DNA of 64,000 nt from Accumulibacter sp003538495 (GCF_029255145.1 NZ_JAPUVQ010000148.1:1-64000); one strand, 5' to 3'; shown: positions 35,553 to 44,524, counted from the first letter of the stretch. Notes: generated by a model from the letters alone, not told the origin. Program-made: numbers and translations.

Positions 35553-36814
35553 TGAGCACTGGCCAGCCGGCGGTGGGCGCCATCCCGCTGACCCTCGCCG
35601 ATCTCGAAGCGGCGCGGGCGCGCATCGCTGCCGCGGTCCTGGCGACGCCGCTGTGGCTCAACGATCCCTTATCGCGCGAGTTGGCGGTGCCGATCCACTT
35701 CAAGCTCGAGAATCTGCAGCCGACCGGTTCGTTCAAGCTGCGCGGTGCGACGCACAAGATCGACCGCCTGCTCGCCAGCGGCCGGGCGCTGCGCGGGGTG
35801 ATCGCGGCCTCGGCCGGCAACCACGCGCAGGGCGTGGCGCGGGCGGCGCTGGTGAAGGGGCTGCCGGCGACGGTGGTGATGCCGGTCGCCGCACCGCTGA
35901 CCAAGATCGAAGCGTGTCGCGGGCTTGCTGCCGAGGTCATTCTCGCCGGTGCCAACCTCGAGGAGGCGAAGGTCCTCGCCGAGCGCCTGGCTGGCGAACG
36001 CGGGCTCGCCTTCGTCCATCCCTACGACGACTGGGAGGTCATCGCCGGCCAGGCGAGCGCCGGGCTGGAGATCATCGAGGCCTTGCCGGGCGCGACGCTG
36101 GTGGTCGTTCCGCTCGGTGGCGGCGGGCTGATCTCCGGCGTCGCGCTGGCGATCAAGCTGCAACGTCCCGAGGTGCGTATCGTCGGCGTGCAGACCGAAA
36201 CCGTCGCGCCCTACCGTCGCTTTCTCGAAGACGGCAGCCTCGAAGTCGTCTCGCCGTCGGCGCACACCATCGCCGACGGAATCAAGGTCAAGGCGCCCGG
36301 GGTGCTCACCCGGCAGGTCATCGCGCGTTACGTCGACGCCATCGTGACCGTAGACGACAATGCCATCGCCGAGGCGATGGTCTGCCTGCTCGAACGCACC
36401 CGGACCATCGGCGAGGGCGCCGGCGTGGTGGCGCTGGCCGCGCTGCTCAAGGGCAAGGTGGTGCCGCGAGCGAACGATCGCGTCGTCGTCCTGGTCAGCG
36501 GCGGCAACGCCGACATGACGCTGGTCGGTCGCTCGATCGACTACGGGCTGGCCTCGAGTGGCCGCCTGATGAGCCTGGCGGTGCGCGTCGCGGATTCGCC
36601 GGGCCGGCTGGCAGCGCTGCTCGGGGTCGTCGCCGAACACGGGATGAACGTTCGCCACGTCGAGCACCGGCGCGGCGAGTTGCATGTGCCGGTGGGGATG
36701 ACCGAAATCATCATGCAGATCGAGACCCGCGATTTTGCGCACCAGGGCGAGCTGCTCGATCATTTTGCGGCGCAGGGCCTGGACGCCCGCAATCTCATCG
36801 CAGCGGCGTTGTAG
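35552..36814 (+). CDS. ilvA: Threonine ammonia-lyase with ACT-like C-terminal domain
   Basis: A 420-residue PLP enzyme that converts threonine to 2-oxobutyrate and ammonia. The PLP-lysine is in PTGSFKLRGATHKI, the substrate loop in ASAGNHAQGVA, and the glycine-rich phosphate loop in PLGGGGLISG. The C-terminal 80 residues (MSLAVRVADSPGRLAALLGV, then EIIMQIETRD) form a single ACT-like domain, as in the short form of the enzyme, rather than the two ACT-like domains of long biosynthetic IlvA. It starts with ATG in TGATG shared with the marC-like stop. Whether it serves isoleucine synthesis or threonine degradation is not clear. Confidence 0.93.
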   Translation: MSTGQPAVGAIPLTLADLEAARARIAAAVLATPLWLNDPLSRELAVPIHFKLENLQPTGSFKLRGATHKIDRLLASGRALRGVIAASAGNHAQGVARAALVKGLPATVVMPVAAPLTKIEACRGLAAEVILAGANLEEAKVLAERLAGERGLAFVHPYDDWEVIAGQASAGLEIIEALPGATLVVVPLGGGGLISGVALAIKLQRPEVRIVGVQTETVAPYRRFLEDGSLEVVSPSAHTIADGIKVKAPGVLTRQVIARYVDAIVTVDDNAIAEAMVCLLERTRTIGEGAGVVALAALLKGKVVPRANDRVVVLVSGGNADMTLVGRSIDYGLASSGRLMSLAVRVADSPGRLAALLGVVAEHGMNVRHVEHRRGELHVPVGMTEIIMQIETRDFAHQGELLDHFAAQGLDARNLIAAAL

Positions 36815-36843
36815 GCCGGCAGGCGGACGCCGGTGTACGAGAG

Positions 36844-39800
36844 ATGCGTGCAAGATGGAGCGTGGAAAATGACGCGTGCGGCGTGACCACTGACGCCCGC
36901 CCCGGGCCATCGCCGGCGCCCGCCAGGGCTGCCGCTCGACCGCTGTGGTTGTGGCTGGCGGTGCGATTTGTCCTGGCGGGCGTGCTGCCCCTGCTGCTGG
37001 TTGCCGCGCTGGTGCTGTGGGCGCGCCTGCCGCAGGCGCTGGCCGACATCGAAAGCCGTCATCAGGCGCTGGCGCACGCCATTTCCGGTCAGGTCGAGGT
37101 GCACCTGCTCGGGGCCGGCCGCGAGCTGTTGGCCATTGCCGAGCACCTGCACCAGCGAGATCAGCAACCGTGGTCATTCTGGGCGCGAGCGCTGGATTCG
37201 CACGCCGGCGCGGGCGACGTGTTCGCGGCGATCTACGTCGTCGATTCCCGCGACGCGGTGGTCGCCGTCGGGCTGCCCGATGGGCGGCGCGGTCTGCGCG
37301 ACGAACTGCGGAAGATCGATCTTTCCGGTTCGGCTGTCCTGCGCGAAGCGCGCGCGCGCCAGGAGCCGGTGTGGTCCGAGGTCTTCCTGTCTTCGGTCAG
37401 CGCTCGAATTGCCGTCAGCCTGGCGATTCCGCTTGACGGCGAGGCCTTGCTCGGCGAAGTCTCGATCGACCAGCTTTCGGAGTTCCTCGCGCGCCTGCCG
37501 GGCGAAGCCGGCCTGTCGACCATGATCCTGGACCGCCGCGGGCAGGTGATCGCGCATTCCCGAGGCAGTTCAGGTCTTCCCGAACTCAACCTCAGCCCGT
37601 TGTCGATCGTCGGCGAGGGTTTGCAGGGGCGGTTCACCACCCAGGCCTTCGCTTGGGATGGGAAGGAATTCATCGGAACCCTGGTCAGCGTCCCGCAGCT
37701 GGGCTGGATGGTGCTGGTCGCGCAGCCGCGCGGCAACGTGCTCAAACCCTTGCTGGCTACCTTGTGGGCGCTGACGATCGGCGTCCTGGTCGCCTTGCTG
37801 TTGGCGACCAGCAGCACGCTGATCCTGGCGCGTGCCTTCGCCAGACGCCTCGATCGCTACACCGCACGGGCCCGCGCGCTCGCCGACGGCGATTACGACC
37901 AGCGCTGGCCCACGTCAAGCATCCGGGAATTCGACAGCCTGGCTGAAGGCCTCGATCGCATGTCGCTGGCCATCCGCCAACGCGAGCGGGCGCAGCTGAG
38001 CAGCGAGGCGCGCTACCGCTCGGTGATCAGCAGCGCGCCGGTGGTGATTTTCCAGTTTGACGCGCGCGGGGTCTTCTCGCTTAGCGAGGGCAAGGGCCTG
38101 ACGGGCGTCGGTCCGTTCCCCCGCTCAGCCCTTGGCCAGTCGATTTTCGACCTCTACCGCCACTACCCCGAGGTCTGTGAGGCGGCGCGGCGGGCGATCG
38201 CCGGCGCGCCGCAGCATTTCACCGTGCGCATCCGGGACGCCGTCTTCGAGACCTATTTCAATCCGGTGCAGGGGGGCGACGGCGGGGGCGACGACAGCCT
38301 GGGGTCGGTGCAGGTGATGGGCGTGGCGCTGGACGTCACCGAGCGTGTTCGCGTTGAAGAGCAGCTGCAGCAGGCGAACCTGGTAGTCGAGAACAGCCCC
38401 GCGATGCTCTTTCGCTGGCGCGCGGTGGAGGGCTGGCCGGCGGTATTCGCCTCGCACAACGTCAGCCAGCTGGGCTACTCCGCCGCCGAGCTGCTCAATG
38501 GGTCGGTTCACTTCGCAGCGCTGATCCATCCCGATGACCTGCAGCGCGTCAGCGCCGAGGTACGCGGGTACACCGAAAGCGGCGACGACCATTTTCAGCA
38601 GGAATATCGCATCGTCAGCCGGGACGGGAGCATCCGCTGGGTAGACGACCGGACCGCGGTCGAGCGGAATGCGGACGGCGAGGTGACCCACTACCTGGGC
38701 ATCGTCATCGACATCAGCGAGCGCAAACACGCCGAGCACGCGCTGCGTCTCGCCAACCGGCAGCTGCGGATGATCAGCGAGTGCAACCAGGCGCTGATTC
38801 GTGCCAGCGACGAGATCGACCTGCTGACCACCGTTTGCGGCATCGTCGTCGAGGTCGGCGCTTACCGCATGGCCTGGGTCGGTTACGCAGAACACGATCA
38901 ATCCAGGAGCGTGCGGCCAGTGGCGCACGCTGGCCATGAAGCGGGCTACCTCGATCATCTGAACACCACCTGGGCCGACAGCGAGCGCGGGCATGGCGCC
39001 AATGGCATCGCCATCCGCAGCGGCCTGCCCTGCGTGATCCAGGACATCGCCAGCGACCCGCGCTTCGCGCCCTGGCGTGCGGACGCTGCCGAGCGCGGCT
39101 ACGCCGCGCTGTGCGCGCTGCCGCTGCGCCATGGCGACGGGATCCTGGGAGCCCTGAGCATCTACTCGTCGGCACTCGACGCTTTCGACACCGACGAAGT
39201 TGCCTTGTTGAGCGAGCTGGTGGACGACCTCGGCTTCGGCATCACCGTGCTGCGGACCCGGATCGATCGCGAACAGGCAGACCGGGCCCTGCGTGAGAGC
39301 GAGGCCCGCTACCGGCTGCTCTTCGACAGCAACCCGCATCCGATGTGGGTGTACGACCTGGAGACGCTGGCCTTTCTCACCGTCAATGACGCGGCCGTCA
39401 GCAAGTACGGTTACGCCCGCGAGGAGTTCCTGCAGATGACGGTCGTCGATCTGCGGGTCGGTGACGATACGCCGATTCCCATCGAAGATATCGTCGCCGT
39501 GGAAGACGTCGATGAAGCGATCGACAGCGCCGGCGTCTGGCAACACCTCAGAAAGGACCGAACGATCATCGACGTCGAGATCGTCGCGCACGCCATCTCC
39601 TACCAGGGGCGCCGCGCAGAACTCGTTCTGGCCGACGACATCACCGAACGCCGGCGCTCGGAGCAGGCGCTGCTGGAGAGCGAACTCAAGTACCGTGAAC
39701 TCGTCGAGAACGCCAACAGCATCATCCTGCGCTGGACTCCCCAGGGCCGGGTGACCTTCGTCAACGAATTCGGCCTGCAGTTCTTCGGCTACGGCGAAGG

Positions 39801-40902
39801 CGAATTGCTGGGCCGGCACGTGGTCGGCACCATCGTCCCGCCCTACGAGAGCAGCGGCCGCGACCTGCGGATTCTGATGACCGATATCTGCAGAAGCCCC
39901 GGGCGCTTCGAGCACTCGATCAACGAGAACATGCGCCGCGGCGGCGAACGGGTGTGGGTCTCGTGGACCAACCGGGCGATCGTCGACGAGCGCGGCGAGG
40001 TGGTGGAAGTGTTCAGCGTCGGCTCGGACATCACCGAACGCAAGCGCGCCGAGGAGGAACTGCAGCGCTACCGCGAACACCTCGAAGAGCTGGTCGCCGA
40101 ACGCACCGACGAATTGCGCCAGGCGATGGCGCAACTGCTGCAGGCCGAAAAGCTCGCCGCGCTGGGCAACCTGGTCGCTGGCGTGGCGCACGAACTGAAC
40201 ACCCCGCTGGGCAACGCGCGGGTGGTCGCCAGTCTGCTCGGCGAGCAGTTTCGCGAGTTTGCCGACGCCGTCGAATCGGGCAGCCTGCGCCGGTCGCAGG
40301 TCGACGCCCTGCTCGGCCGCGGGCGCGAAGCGGTCGACCTGCTCGAACGCAATACCGCCCGCGCCGCCGAACTGATCGGTCACTTCAAGCAGGTCGCGGT
40401 GGACCAGAGCAGCGCCCGGCGCCGCTCGTTCGACCTGTTGCAGACCGTCGACGAAATGCTGGTCACCCTGCGTCCCGGTTTCAAACACACCGGGCACCGG
40501 ATCGAACTGGCGATTCCCGCCGGACTGGAGCTCGACAGCTACCCGGGGCCGCTGGAGCAAATCATCGCCAACCTGGTCGGCAACTCGCTGGCGCATGGCT
40601 TTGCCGGCATCGACGCCGGACGGATCGACATCGAGGCGCACGCCGTCGGCTCCGATCATGTGGCCCTGCGCTACGCCGACAACGGCGCCGGCATCCCCGA
40701 GGCGACGCTCAACCGCATCTTCGAACCCTTCTTCACCACCCGCCTGGGCCAGGGCGGCAGCGGCCTGGGGCTGTACATCGTCTACAACCTGGTGAACGCG
40801 GTTCTGGGCGGCACCATCCAGGTCGAGAGCAGCCCCGGCCAGGGTACGGTCTTCACCCTGATTCTGCCGCGCAGCGCGCCGGACCGCAGCGCCGCGGGGT
40901 GA
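36844..40902 (+). CDS. Large membrane sensor histidine kinase (Cache, HAMP, PAS, GAF)
   Basis: A 1352-residue kinase. Order: TM1 (about 38-60), extracytoplasmic Cache-like sensor (about 60-300), TM2 (about 302-330), HAMP (about 330-385), PAS (about 390-510), PAS (about 515-640), GAF (about 650-815), PAS (about 820-940), PAS (about 950-1075), coiled coil, HisKA with AGVAHELNTPLGNARV (phospho-His1116), and HATPase with DNGAGIP, FEPFFTT and GSGLGLYIVY. It resembles cyanobacterial-type four-PAS kinases in its C-terminal part. There is no receiver in the chain and no response regulator next to it, so it is an orphan. Start is ATG 36844; GTG 36862 and 36883 are alternatives, and the frame upstream shadows ilvA. 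Confidence 0.9.
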   Translation: MRARWSVENDACGVTTDARPGPSPAPARAAARPLWLWLAVRFVLAGVLPLLLVAALVLWARLPQALADIESRHQALAHAISGQVEVHLLGAGRELLAIAEHLHQRDQQPWSFWARALDSHAGAGDVFAAIYVVDSRDAVVAVGLPDGRRGLRDELRKIDLSGSAVLREARARQEPVWSEVFLSSVSARIAVSLAIPLDGEALLGEVSIDQLSEFLARLPGEAGLSTMILDRRGQVIAHSRGSSGLPELNLSPLSIVGEGLQGRFTTQAFAWDGKEFIGTLVSVPQLGWMVLVAQPRGNVLKPLLATLWALTIGVLVALLLATSSTLILARAFARRLDRYTARARALADGDYDQRWPTSSIREFDSLAEGLDRMSLAIRQRERAQLSSEARYRSVISSAPVVIFQFDARGVFSLSEGKGLTGVGPFPRSALGQSIFDLYRHYPEVCEAARRAIAGAPQHFTVRIRDAVFETYFNPVQGGDGGGDDSLGSVQVMGVALDVTERVRVEEQLQQANLVVENSPAMLFRWRAVEGWPAVFASHNVSQLGYSAAELLNGSVHFAALIHPDDLQRVSAEVRGYTESGDDHFQQEYRIVSRDGSIRWVDDRTAVERNADGEVTHYLGIVIDISERKHAEHALRLANRQLRMISECNQALIRASDEIDLLTTVCGIVVEVGAYRMAWVGYAEHDQSRSVRPVAHAGHEAGYLDHLNTTWADSERGHGANGIAIRSGLPCVIQDIASDPRFAPWRADAAERGYAALCALPLRHGDGILGALSIYSSALDAFDTDEVALLSELVDDLGFGITVLRTRIDREQADRALRESEARYRLLFDSNPHPMWVYDLETLAFLTVNDAAVSKYGYAREEFLQMTVVDLRVGDDTPIPIEDIVAVEDVDEAIDSAGVWQHLRKDRTIIDVEIVAHAISYQGRRAELVLADDITERRRSEQALLESELKYRELVENANSIILRWTPQGRVTFVNEFGLQFFGYGEGELLGRHVVGTIVPPYESSGRDLRILMTDICRSPGRFEHSINENMRRGGERVWVSWTNRAIVDERGEVVEVFSVGSDITERKRAEEELQRYREHLEELVAERTDELRQAMAQLLQAEKLAALGNLVAGVAHELNTPLGNARVVASLLGEQFREFADAVESGSLRRSQVDALLGRGREAVDLLERNTARAAELIGHFKQVAVDQSSARRRSFDLLQTVDEMLVTLRPGFKHTGHRIELAIPAGLELDSYPGPLEQIIANLVGNSLAHGFAGIDAGRIDIEAHAVGSDHVALRYADNGAGIPEATLNRIFEPFFTTRLGQGGSGLGLYIVYNLVNAVLGGTIQVESSPGQGTVFTLILPRSAPDRSAAG

Positions 40903-40954
40903 TGCGGGGTGCAGCCAAGAACGCTGATTGGCCGGCCGGCTGAAGGCGCCGGTA

Positions 40955-40971
40955 CTGACAATTCTTGTCAG
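40955..40971. repeat. Palindrome between kinase and pilin genes
   Basis: CTGACAA-TTC-TTGTCAG, a perfect 7-bp inverted repeat with a 3-base centre, 53 bp after the kinase stop and about 140 bp before the pilin start. It may be a weak terminator for the kinase or a regulator site for the pilin operon. Confidence 0.4.
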
Positions 40972-41044
40972 GCAGGTGACGCTAATGGGCTTCTTCGACT
41001 CGTCCGGCGTGCGAAAAATCACGCTATTGCGTGCTTTCAGCTCC

Positions 41045-41060
41045 TGGCATGGAAATTGAT
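41045..41060 (+). promoter_or_regulatory. Candidate sigma54 promoter for the pilin gene
   Basis: TGGCATG-N4-TTGAT matches the -24/-12 layout of RpoN promoters (consensus TGGCACG-N4-TTGCW) with correct spacing but A instead of C in the -12 box. Transcription would start near 41071, at the foot of the hairpin described next. Many type IV pilin genes depend on sigma54, which adds support. Confidence 0.4.
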
Positions 41061-41069
41061 ACCAGTTAA

Positions 41070-41090
41070 AGCAACGGATTGTCCGTTGCT
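41070..41090 (+). promoter_or_regulatory. Hairpin at the 5' end of the pilin leader
   Basis: AGCAACGGA-TTG-TCCGTTGCT, a perfect 9-bp stem with a 3-base loop, 6 bases before the GGAAGGAG ribosome site of the pilin gene. It could protect the 5' end of an abundant pilin mRNA or tune translation. Confidence 0.5.
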
Positions 41091-41112
41091 CTCACCGGAA
41101 GGAGTTGAAACC

Positions 41113-41295
41113 ATGAAGAAGCTGCAAAAAGGCTTTACCTTGATCGAGCTGATGATCGTCGTCGCGATCATCGGTATTCTGGCCGCCATCGCGATTCCCC
41201 AGTTCTCCGAGTACACCAAGAAGGGTGAGGACAAGGCTGCGCAGTCGGACGCCAAGAACCTGCTCACCGCTGCCGTTGCCAACAGTAACGACTGA
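41113..41295 (+). CDS. Short type IV pilin, Geobacter-like
   Basis: A 60-residue prepilin: short basic leader MKKLQKG, cleavage before Phe, then FTLIELMIVVAIIGILAAIA with Glu5 of the mature protein. The mature protein is only 53 residues: the N-terminal helix ends in QSDAKNLLTAAVANSND, with no globular domain. Normal PilA is about 140-160 residues; the closest known pattern is the truncated PilA of Geobacter (shared IPQFSxY and the SDxxNLxTA end). Aromatics Phe1, Phe24 and Tyr27 are kept but later ones of the Geobacter protein are missing. A strong GGAAGGAG precedes the ATG. It heads a tight gene run with an exported protein and an ABC system. Confidence 0.9.
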   Translation: MKKLQKGFTLIELMIVVAIIGILAAIAIPQFSEYTKKGEDKAAQSDAKNLLTAAVANSND

Positions 41296-41322
41296 TTTCG
41301 GTATCAATACTCAGGAGATATG

Positions 41323-41697
41323 ATGATGAAGAAGACAATGATTCTTGCTTTCGTGCTTGCTTCTGTGGTCAGTTCTGGAGCACACGCGACGGCGGTCTGC
41401 GCTGGAGACCCCGCTGGTGTTGCTGTCGACGTAACCGCCGCTGGTAAGTACGTGAAGAAGACCTTCAGTGCCAAATGTTCGGCGAACGTCCTGAGCAATT
41501 ATTCCGAGAACAACACTGCATTTGGTGTGGTGGCCGGATCCAAGAAAGGTAAGAGCCTATTTGCCGGAGGTACGGAAGGTGGTGGTGTTAAGAGAGTAGC
41601 GGGTACGGCCGGTGACTGTCCGGCGACCGGATGTACGACGGCTGAGGTTAGTGACTCGGCGTCCACCGCGGCAATGGGGCAGTCCTCGGGTACCTGA
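41323..41697 (+). CDS. Small exported protein next to the short pilin
   Basis: A 124-residue protein with a Sec signal peptide (MKKTMILAFVLASVVSSGAHA, cleavage near residue 21). The mature part is about 100 residues, rich in Gly, Ser, Ala and Thr, with four cysteines (in AVCAGD, AKCSAN and DCPATGC) that could form two disulfides. No family was recognised. It starts 27 bp after the pilin stop. In Geobacter the truncated pilin is followed by a small separate protein (PilA-C/Spc) that supplies the missing globular part or stabilises the pilin; this gene occupies the same position, so an equivalent role is inferred. ATG 41320, 41323 and 41326 are all in frame; 41323-41326 fit the AGGAG best. Confidence 0.75.
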   Translation: MMKKTMILAFVLASVVSSGAHATAVCAGDPAGVAVDVTAAGKYVKKTFSAKCSANVLSNYSENNTAFGVVAGSKKGKSLFAGGTEGGGVKRVAGTAGDCPATGCTTAEVSDSASTAAMGQSSGT

Positions 41698-41718
41698 CAG
41701 GGAATCCTGGTCAACAAG

Positions 41719-42552
41719 ATGGCGCGCTTCGGCGCGCTTTTCTCTGCGATGTGGCCATTTTGTATTAGCGCGCTCCGCTCCGGTTTTCGAAGCCGGGCGG
41801 TAGTGCTGATCCTCCTGCTGGGCACGCTGCTGGTCGGTGTCGCCGTCTTGGCGGGCTCTTTTTCGCCGCGGCAACCGCAGACGGTGACCATGGATGTCGG
41901 CTTTTCCGGAATCCGTTTCAGCTTGGTGCTGTTTGCGGTCTTTTGGGTGCAGGAGCTTGTCGGGCGCGAGGTCGAGCGGCGGACAGTGCTCTATGCGCTG
42001 GCCTATCCGGTCTCGCGCGGTGCCTATTTGCTCGGCCGTTTTCTTGGCGTGCTCGGCTTGCTGGTCGTCGCCGCGGTTGCGCTGGGTGGCCTGTTGTGGC
42101 TGTCGGTGATCTTCTCCGCGGGGGAGTACACCCAGGGTTTTCCGGTGCAGACTGGCTGGCCCTACTGGCTGACTATCGCTGGCCTGTGGGCTGACGCTGC
42201 GGTGGTTGCTGCGTTTACGCTTTGGATTGCCAGTCTTTCAACGGTGCAGATGCTTCCGGTTGCACTAGGAGCGCTATTCGCGGTCGCAGGCAAGAGTCTC
42301 GGCGCGGTGCTCGATTACCTGGAGCGTGGTGCCGATGGCGATCAGGAGTTGATCGGTCGCTACGGCTCCTTGCTGGAGACTATCCAGTACCTGCTTCCCG
42401 ACCTGTCTCGTCTCGATTGGCGTACGTGGCCGATGTATGGCGTCCCCGTGAGTGACGCAGCTGTCTTCTACGGACTGCTAATGGGCGCCGGCTATGTGCT
42501 CCTCCTGCTGGCCATGGCGGTGATCACGTTTGGTCGGCGCGAGTTCTTTTGA
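41719..42552 (+). CDS. ABC-2 type permease in the pilin locus
   Basis: A 277-residue inner-membrane protein with about six helices (first at about 27-47, last at about 252-272), typical of ABC-2 permeases; a conserved-looking stretch VGREVERRTVLYALAYPVSRG lies in the first cytosolic loop, as in NosY/ABC-2 families. It would pair with the ATPase encoded two genes downstream. Spacing to the exported protein is 21 bp, and its stop overlaps the frame of the next gene, so it belongs to the pilin operon. Export of the pilin partner or a related substrate is a reasonable guess. Confidence 0.8.
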   Translation: MARFGALFSAMWPFCISALRSGFRSRAVVLILLLGTLLVGVAVLAGSFSPRQPQTVTMDVGFSGIRFSLVLFAVFWVQELVGREVERRTVLYALAYPVSRGAYLLGRFLGVLGLLVVAAVALGGLLWLSVIFSAGEYTQGFPVQTGWPYWLTIAGLWADAAVVAAFTLWIASLSTVQMLPVALGALFAVAGKSLGAVLDYLERGADGDQELIGRYGSLLETIQYLLPDLSRLDWRTWPMYGVPVSDAAVFYGLLMGAGYVLLLLAMAVITFGRREFF

Positions 42553-42560
42553 AGGCGAGC

Positions 42561-43394
42561 ATGGGTCGTCGTTTGCCGATACTGCCGCTGCTCGTGATGA
42601 TCGTTGGCGGGTTTGTTTTCTTGATGGGGCAGAGCGCCCTGAAAGGCGTCAAGCGATCACGGCCCAAAGCGGAAATCGAGGTCGCTCTCCCGATCTTCGT
42701 CCAGGTCGCGCTGGCCGGTGGCGATCGCTACTTGGCTGCCAACTGGTCGGTGATCCGCGCACTGGTGACCGAGACCGCTCGGATGGCTCCAGAGGAATAC
42801 CAGGTTCTTGGCCAAGTTCAGAAAGATGCGTCCTGGCTCAATCCTGCGCACGAAGACAACTATTACATTGCCACGGCGATACTGCCCTGGGAGGGTCAAG
42901 TAGAGCCCACTCAGGTCATCTTGGGTCGAGCCACTGTTGTGAGGTTCTTTGACTATCAGCCGCCGTTCTATTACGCCTTCAACCTGTTGTATTTCATGGG
43001 TGATGCGTTTGGCGCTTCGGAGTGGTTGCGGCGCGCAGCGAAAGAACTTCCGGATCCGGACGAGCAGCTGACCATGGAAAATCTTGCCGCGGGCTGGTTG
43101 GATCGGAGCCAGGATCTCGATATGGCGGCACGCATAGTCGACGCGATGGCCGCCCAAGCCAAGCGCAAGGACTTTGCCGATTACCTGCGTCAGCGCGGTC
43201 AGCGCTTGCGTGATCTCGCCGCTTTGCGGCGTGCGGCGAAAACCTACTCGGAGCAACATGGCCGTCCGCCCGGATCGCTGCACGACTTGGTGAACGCAGG
43301 TCTCATTGGCAAGGTGCCGGTCGACCCGTTCGGCGCGGGTTTTGCGATTGATTCCGATGGCCTGCCAATCTTCATGAGTGGCCTAAAGAAATGA
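42561..43394 (+). CDS. Membrane-anchored protein of the pilin locus
   Basis: A 277-residue protein with a single N-terminal membrane anchor (LPILPLLVMIVGGFVFLM) and a large extracytoplasmic helical domain, possibly with TPR-like repeats (NLLYFMGDAFGASEWLRRAA, TMENLAAGWLDRSQDLDMAA). The C-terminal part (RRAAKTYSEQHGRPPGSLHD, VPVDPFGAGFAIDSDG) resembles the PxDPxG motif found near the end of type II secretion pseudopilins. ATG 42561 is chosen since GAAGG sits 5 bases upstream; a TTG at 42549 is the alternative. It overlaps the ATPase gene by 4 bp, so it is part of the ABC complex or its periplasmic adaptor. Confidence 0.7.
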   Translation: MGRRLPILPLLVMIVGGFVFLMGQSALKGVKRSRPKAEIEVALPIFVQVALAGGDRYLAANWSVIRALVTETARMAPEEYQVLGQVQKDASWLNPAHEDNYYIATAILPWEGQVEPTQVILGRATVVRFFDYQPPFYYAFNLLYFMGDAFGASEWLRRAAKELPDPDEQLTMENLAAGWLDRSQDLDMAARIVDAMAAQAKRKDFADYLRQRGQRLRDLAALRRAAKTYSEQHGRPPGSLHDLVNAGLIGKVPVDPFGAGFAIDSDGLPIFMSGLKK

Positions 43395-44302
43395 GCCCAG
43401 CGATCTTCATTGATGGTTTGTGCAAGACCTATCCGCGGTCTTGGAAGACAAGGGCATTGGAGGCAGTCAGCGGTCTTTCTTTGACTATCGGCCAAGGTGA
43501 AGTTTTCGGCTTCATTGGCCCCAATGGGGCCGGTAAGAGTACGACGATAAAGGTCCTGACTGGCGTACTGCAACCCAGCAAGGGGTGTGCGCAATTATTC
43601 GGCAACGACGTGTCGTTGCCCGAGGCGCGCCGCGGTCTGGGTTACGTGCCGGAGAACCCGAGCTTGTACGACTACCTAACGCCGCTCGAAATCTTGACGA
43701 TGGGCGTGACGATTCATGGCGTCAAGCTGCCGAATGTGCGCCAGCACTGCATGCAGTGGCTCGATAGATTTGCCCTGGCGCAGGTCGCTGACAAGCGCGT
43801 CCGCAGCTTCTCGAAGGGCATGACGCAGCGTGTCGCCTTAGCGCACGCGATGGCGATACAGCCGCGACTGCTGATTCTCGACGAGCCACTCTCGGGGCTG
43901 GACCCGGTGGGGCGCAAAGAAGTTGTGAATGTTCTTGGCGACTATCGGATCTCCGGCGGAACGATCTTTCTGACCTCACACGTGTTGCACGATGTCGAGC
44001 GGCTCGCCGACCGCTTCGGGTTGATCCACCGTGGGCAGCTGCTCACCATACGTTCGCCACAGGAGATGGTCGCCGACCAGGCTGACCGATACGTGTTGCG
44101 CTATCGGGGTGGCGCGCCAATAGGGGGCTGTATCGAGGTGCGGCCTGGTCTTTACGCGCGCGACGCCGACGCGGCCGGGTTGCCTGCTTTGATTGCCGAG
44201 GTGATCGCCTGCGGCGGCGTCTTGCAGGACGTCGAAGCAAGCGTTTCGCTCGAGACGGCCTTCTTCCGAACGATCGCGTCTGTAGATGAAGAAAGCCGCT
44301 AG
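43391..44302 (+). CDS. ABC transporter ATPase of the pilin locus
   Basis: A 303-residue ATPase of the ABC-2 exporter type (CcmA/NatA-like): Walker A GPNGAGKST, signature FSKGMTQRVALAHA, Walker B LLILDEPLSGLD, switch His in LTSHVLHDVE. The last 80 residues form the extra C-terminal domain seen in this class. It should energise the permease at 41719. ATGA overlap with the preceding gene indicates translational coupling. It ends the tight gene run; the next gene starts about 220 bp on in DNA of lower GC. Confidence 0.92.
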   Translation: MSPAIFIDGLCKTYPRSWKTRALEAVSGLSLTIGQGEVFGFIGPNGAGKSTTIKVLTGVLQPSKGCAQLFGNDVSLPEARRGLGYVPENPSLYDYLTPLEILTMGVTIHGVKLPNVRQHCMQWLDRFALAQVADKRVRSFSKGMTQRVALAHAMAIQPRLLILDEPLSGLDPVGRKEVVNVLGDYRISGGTIFLTSHVLHDVERLADRFGLIHRGQLLTIRSPQEMVADQADRYVLRYRGGAPIGGCIEVRPGLYARDADAAGLPALIAEVIACGGVLQDVEASVSLETAFFRTIASVDEESR

Positions 44303-44524
44303 GCTAGCCGTTTCTTTGTGGGCAGGGCAAAGCAAGCCTTGGACTTGCCGCCCACGATGTGCACCTCACTTCGCGAGCCAATCTCGGCGGCGCTCTCATT
44401 ACACTCAAGAAGGCGTTCGATTTGCTAGGGCTGTCCATTGCTTTTCCGCGATCCGAGGTCCGACCCTCGGTCACGCCAACCCTGCCAGAAAAGTCCGATC
44501 CAGCGACTGCGAGTGCCTAGTCCT

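Noticed and set aside
35653..36843. N-terminal extension of the sensor kinase across the threonine ammonia-lyase gene
   Set aside because: The open frame continues upstream only as a shadow of ilvA; the kinase has normal starts at 36844-36883 just before its first membrane helix.
38125..41022. 965-codon minus-strand frame
   Set aside because: Antisense of the large sensor kinase, whose HisKA and HATPase motifs are intact on the plus strand.
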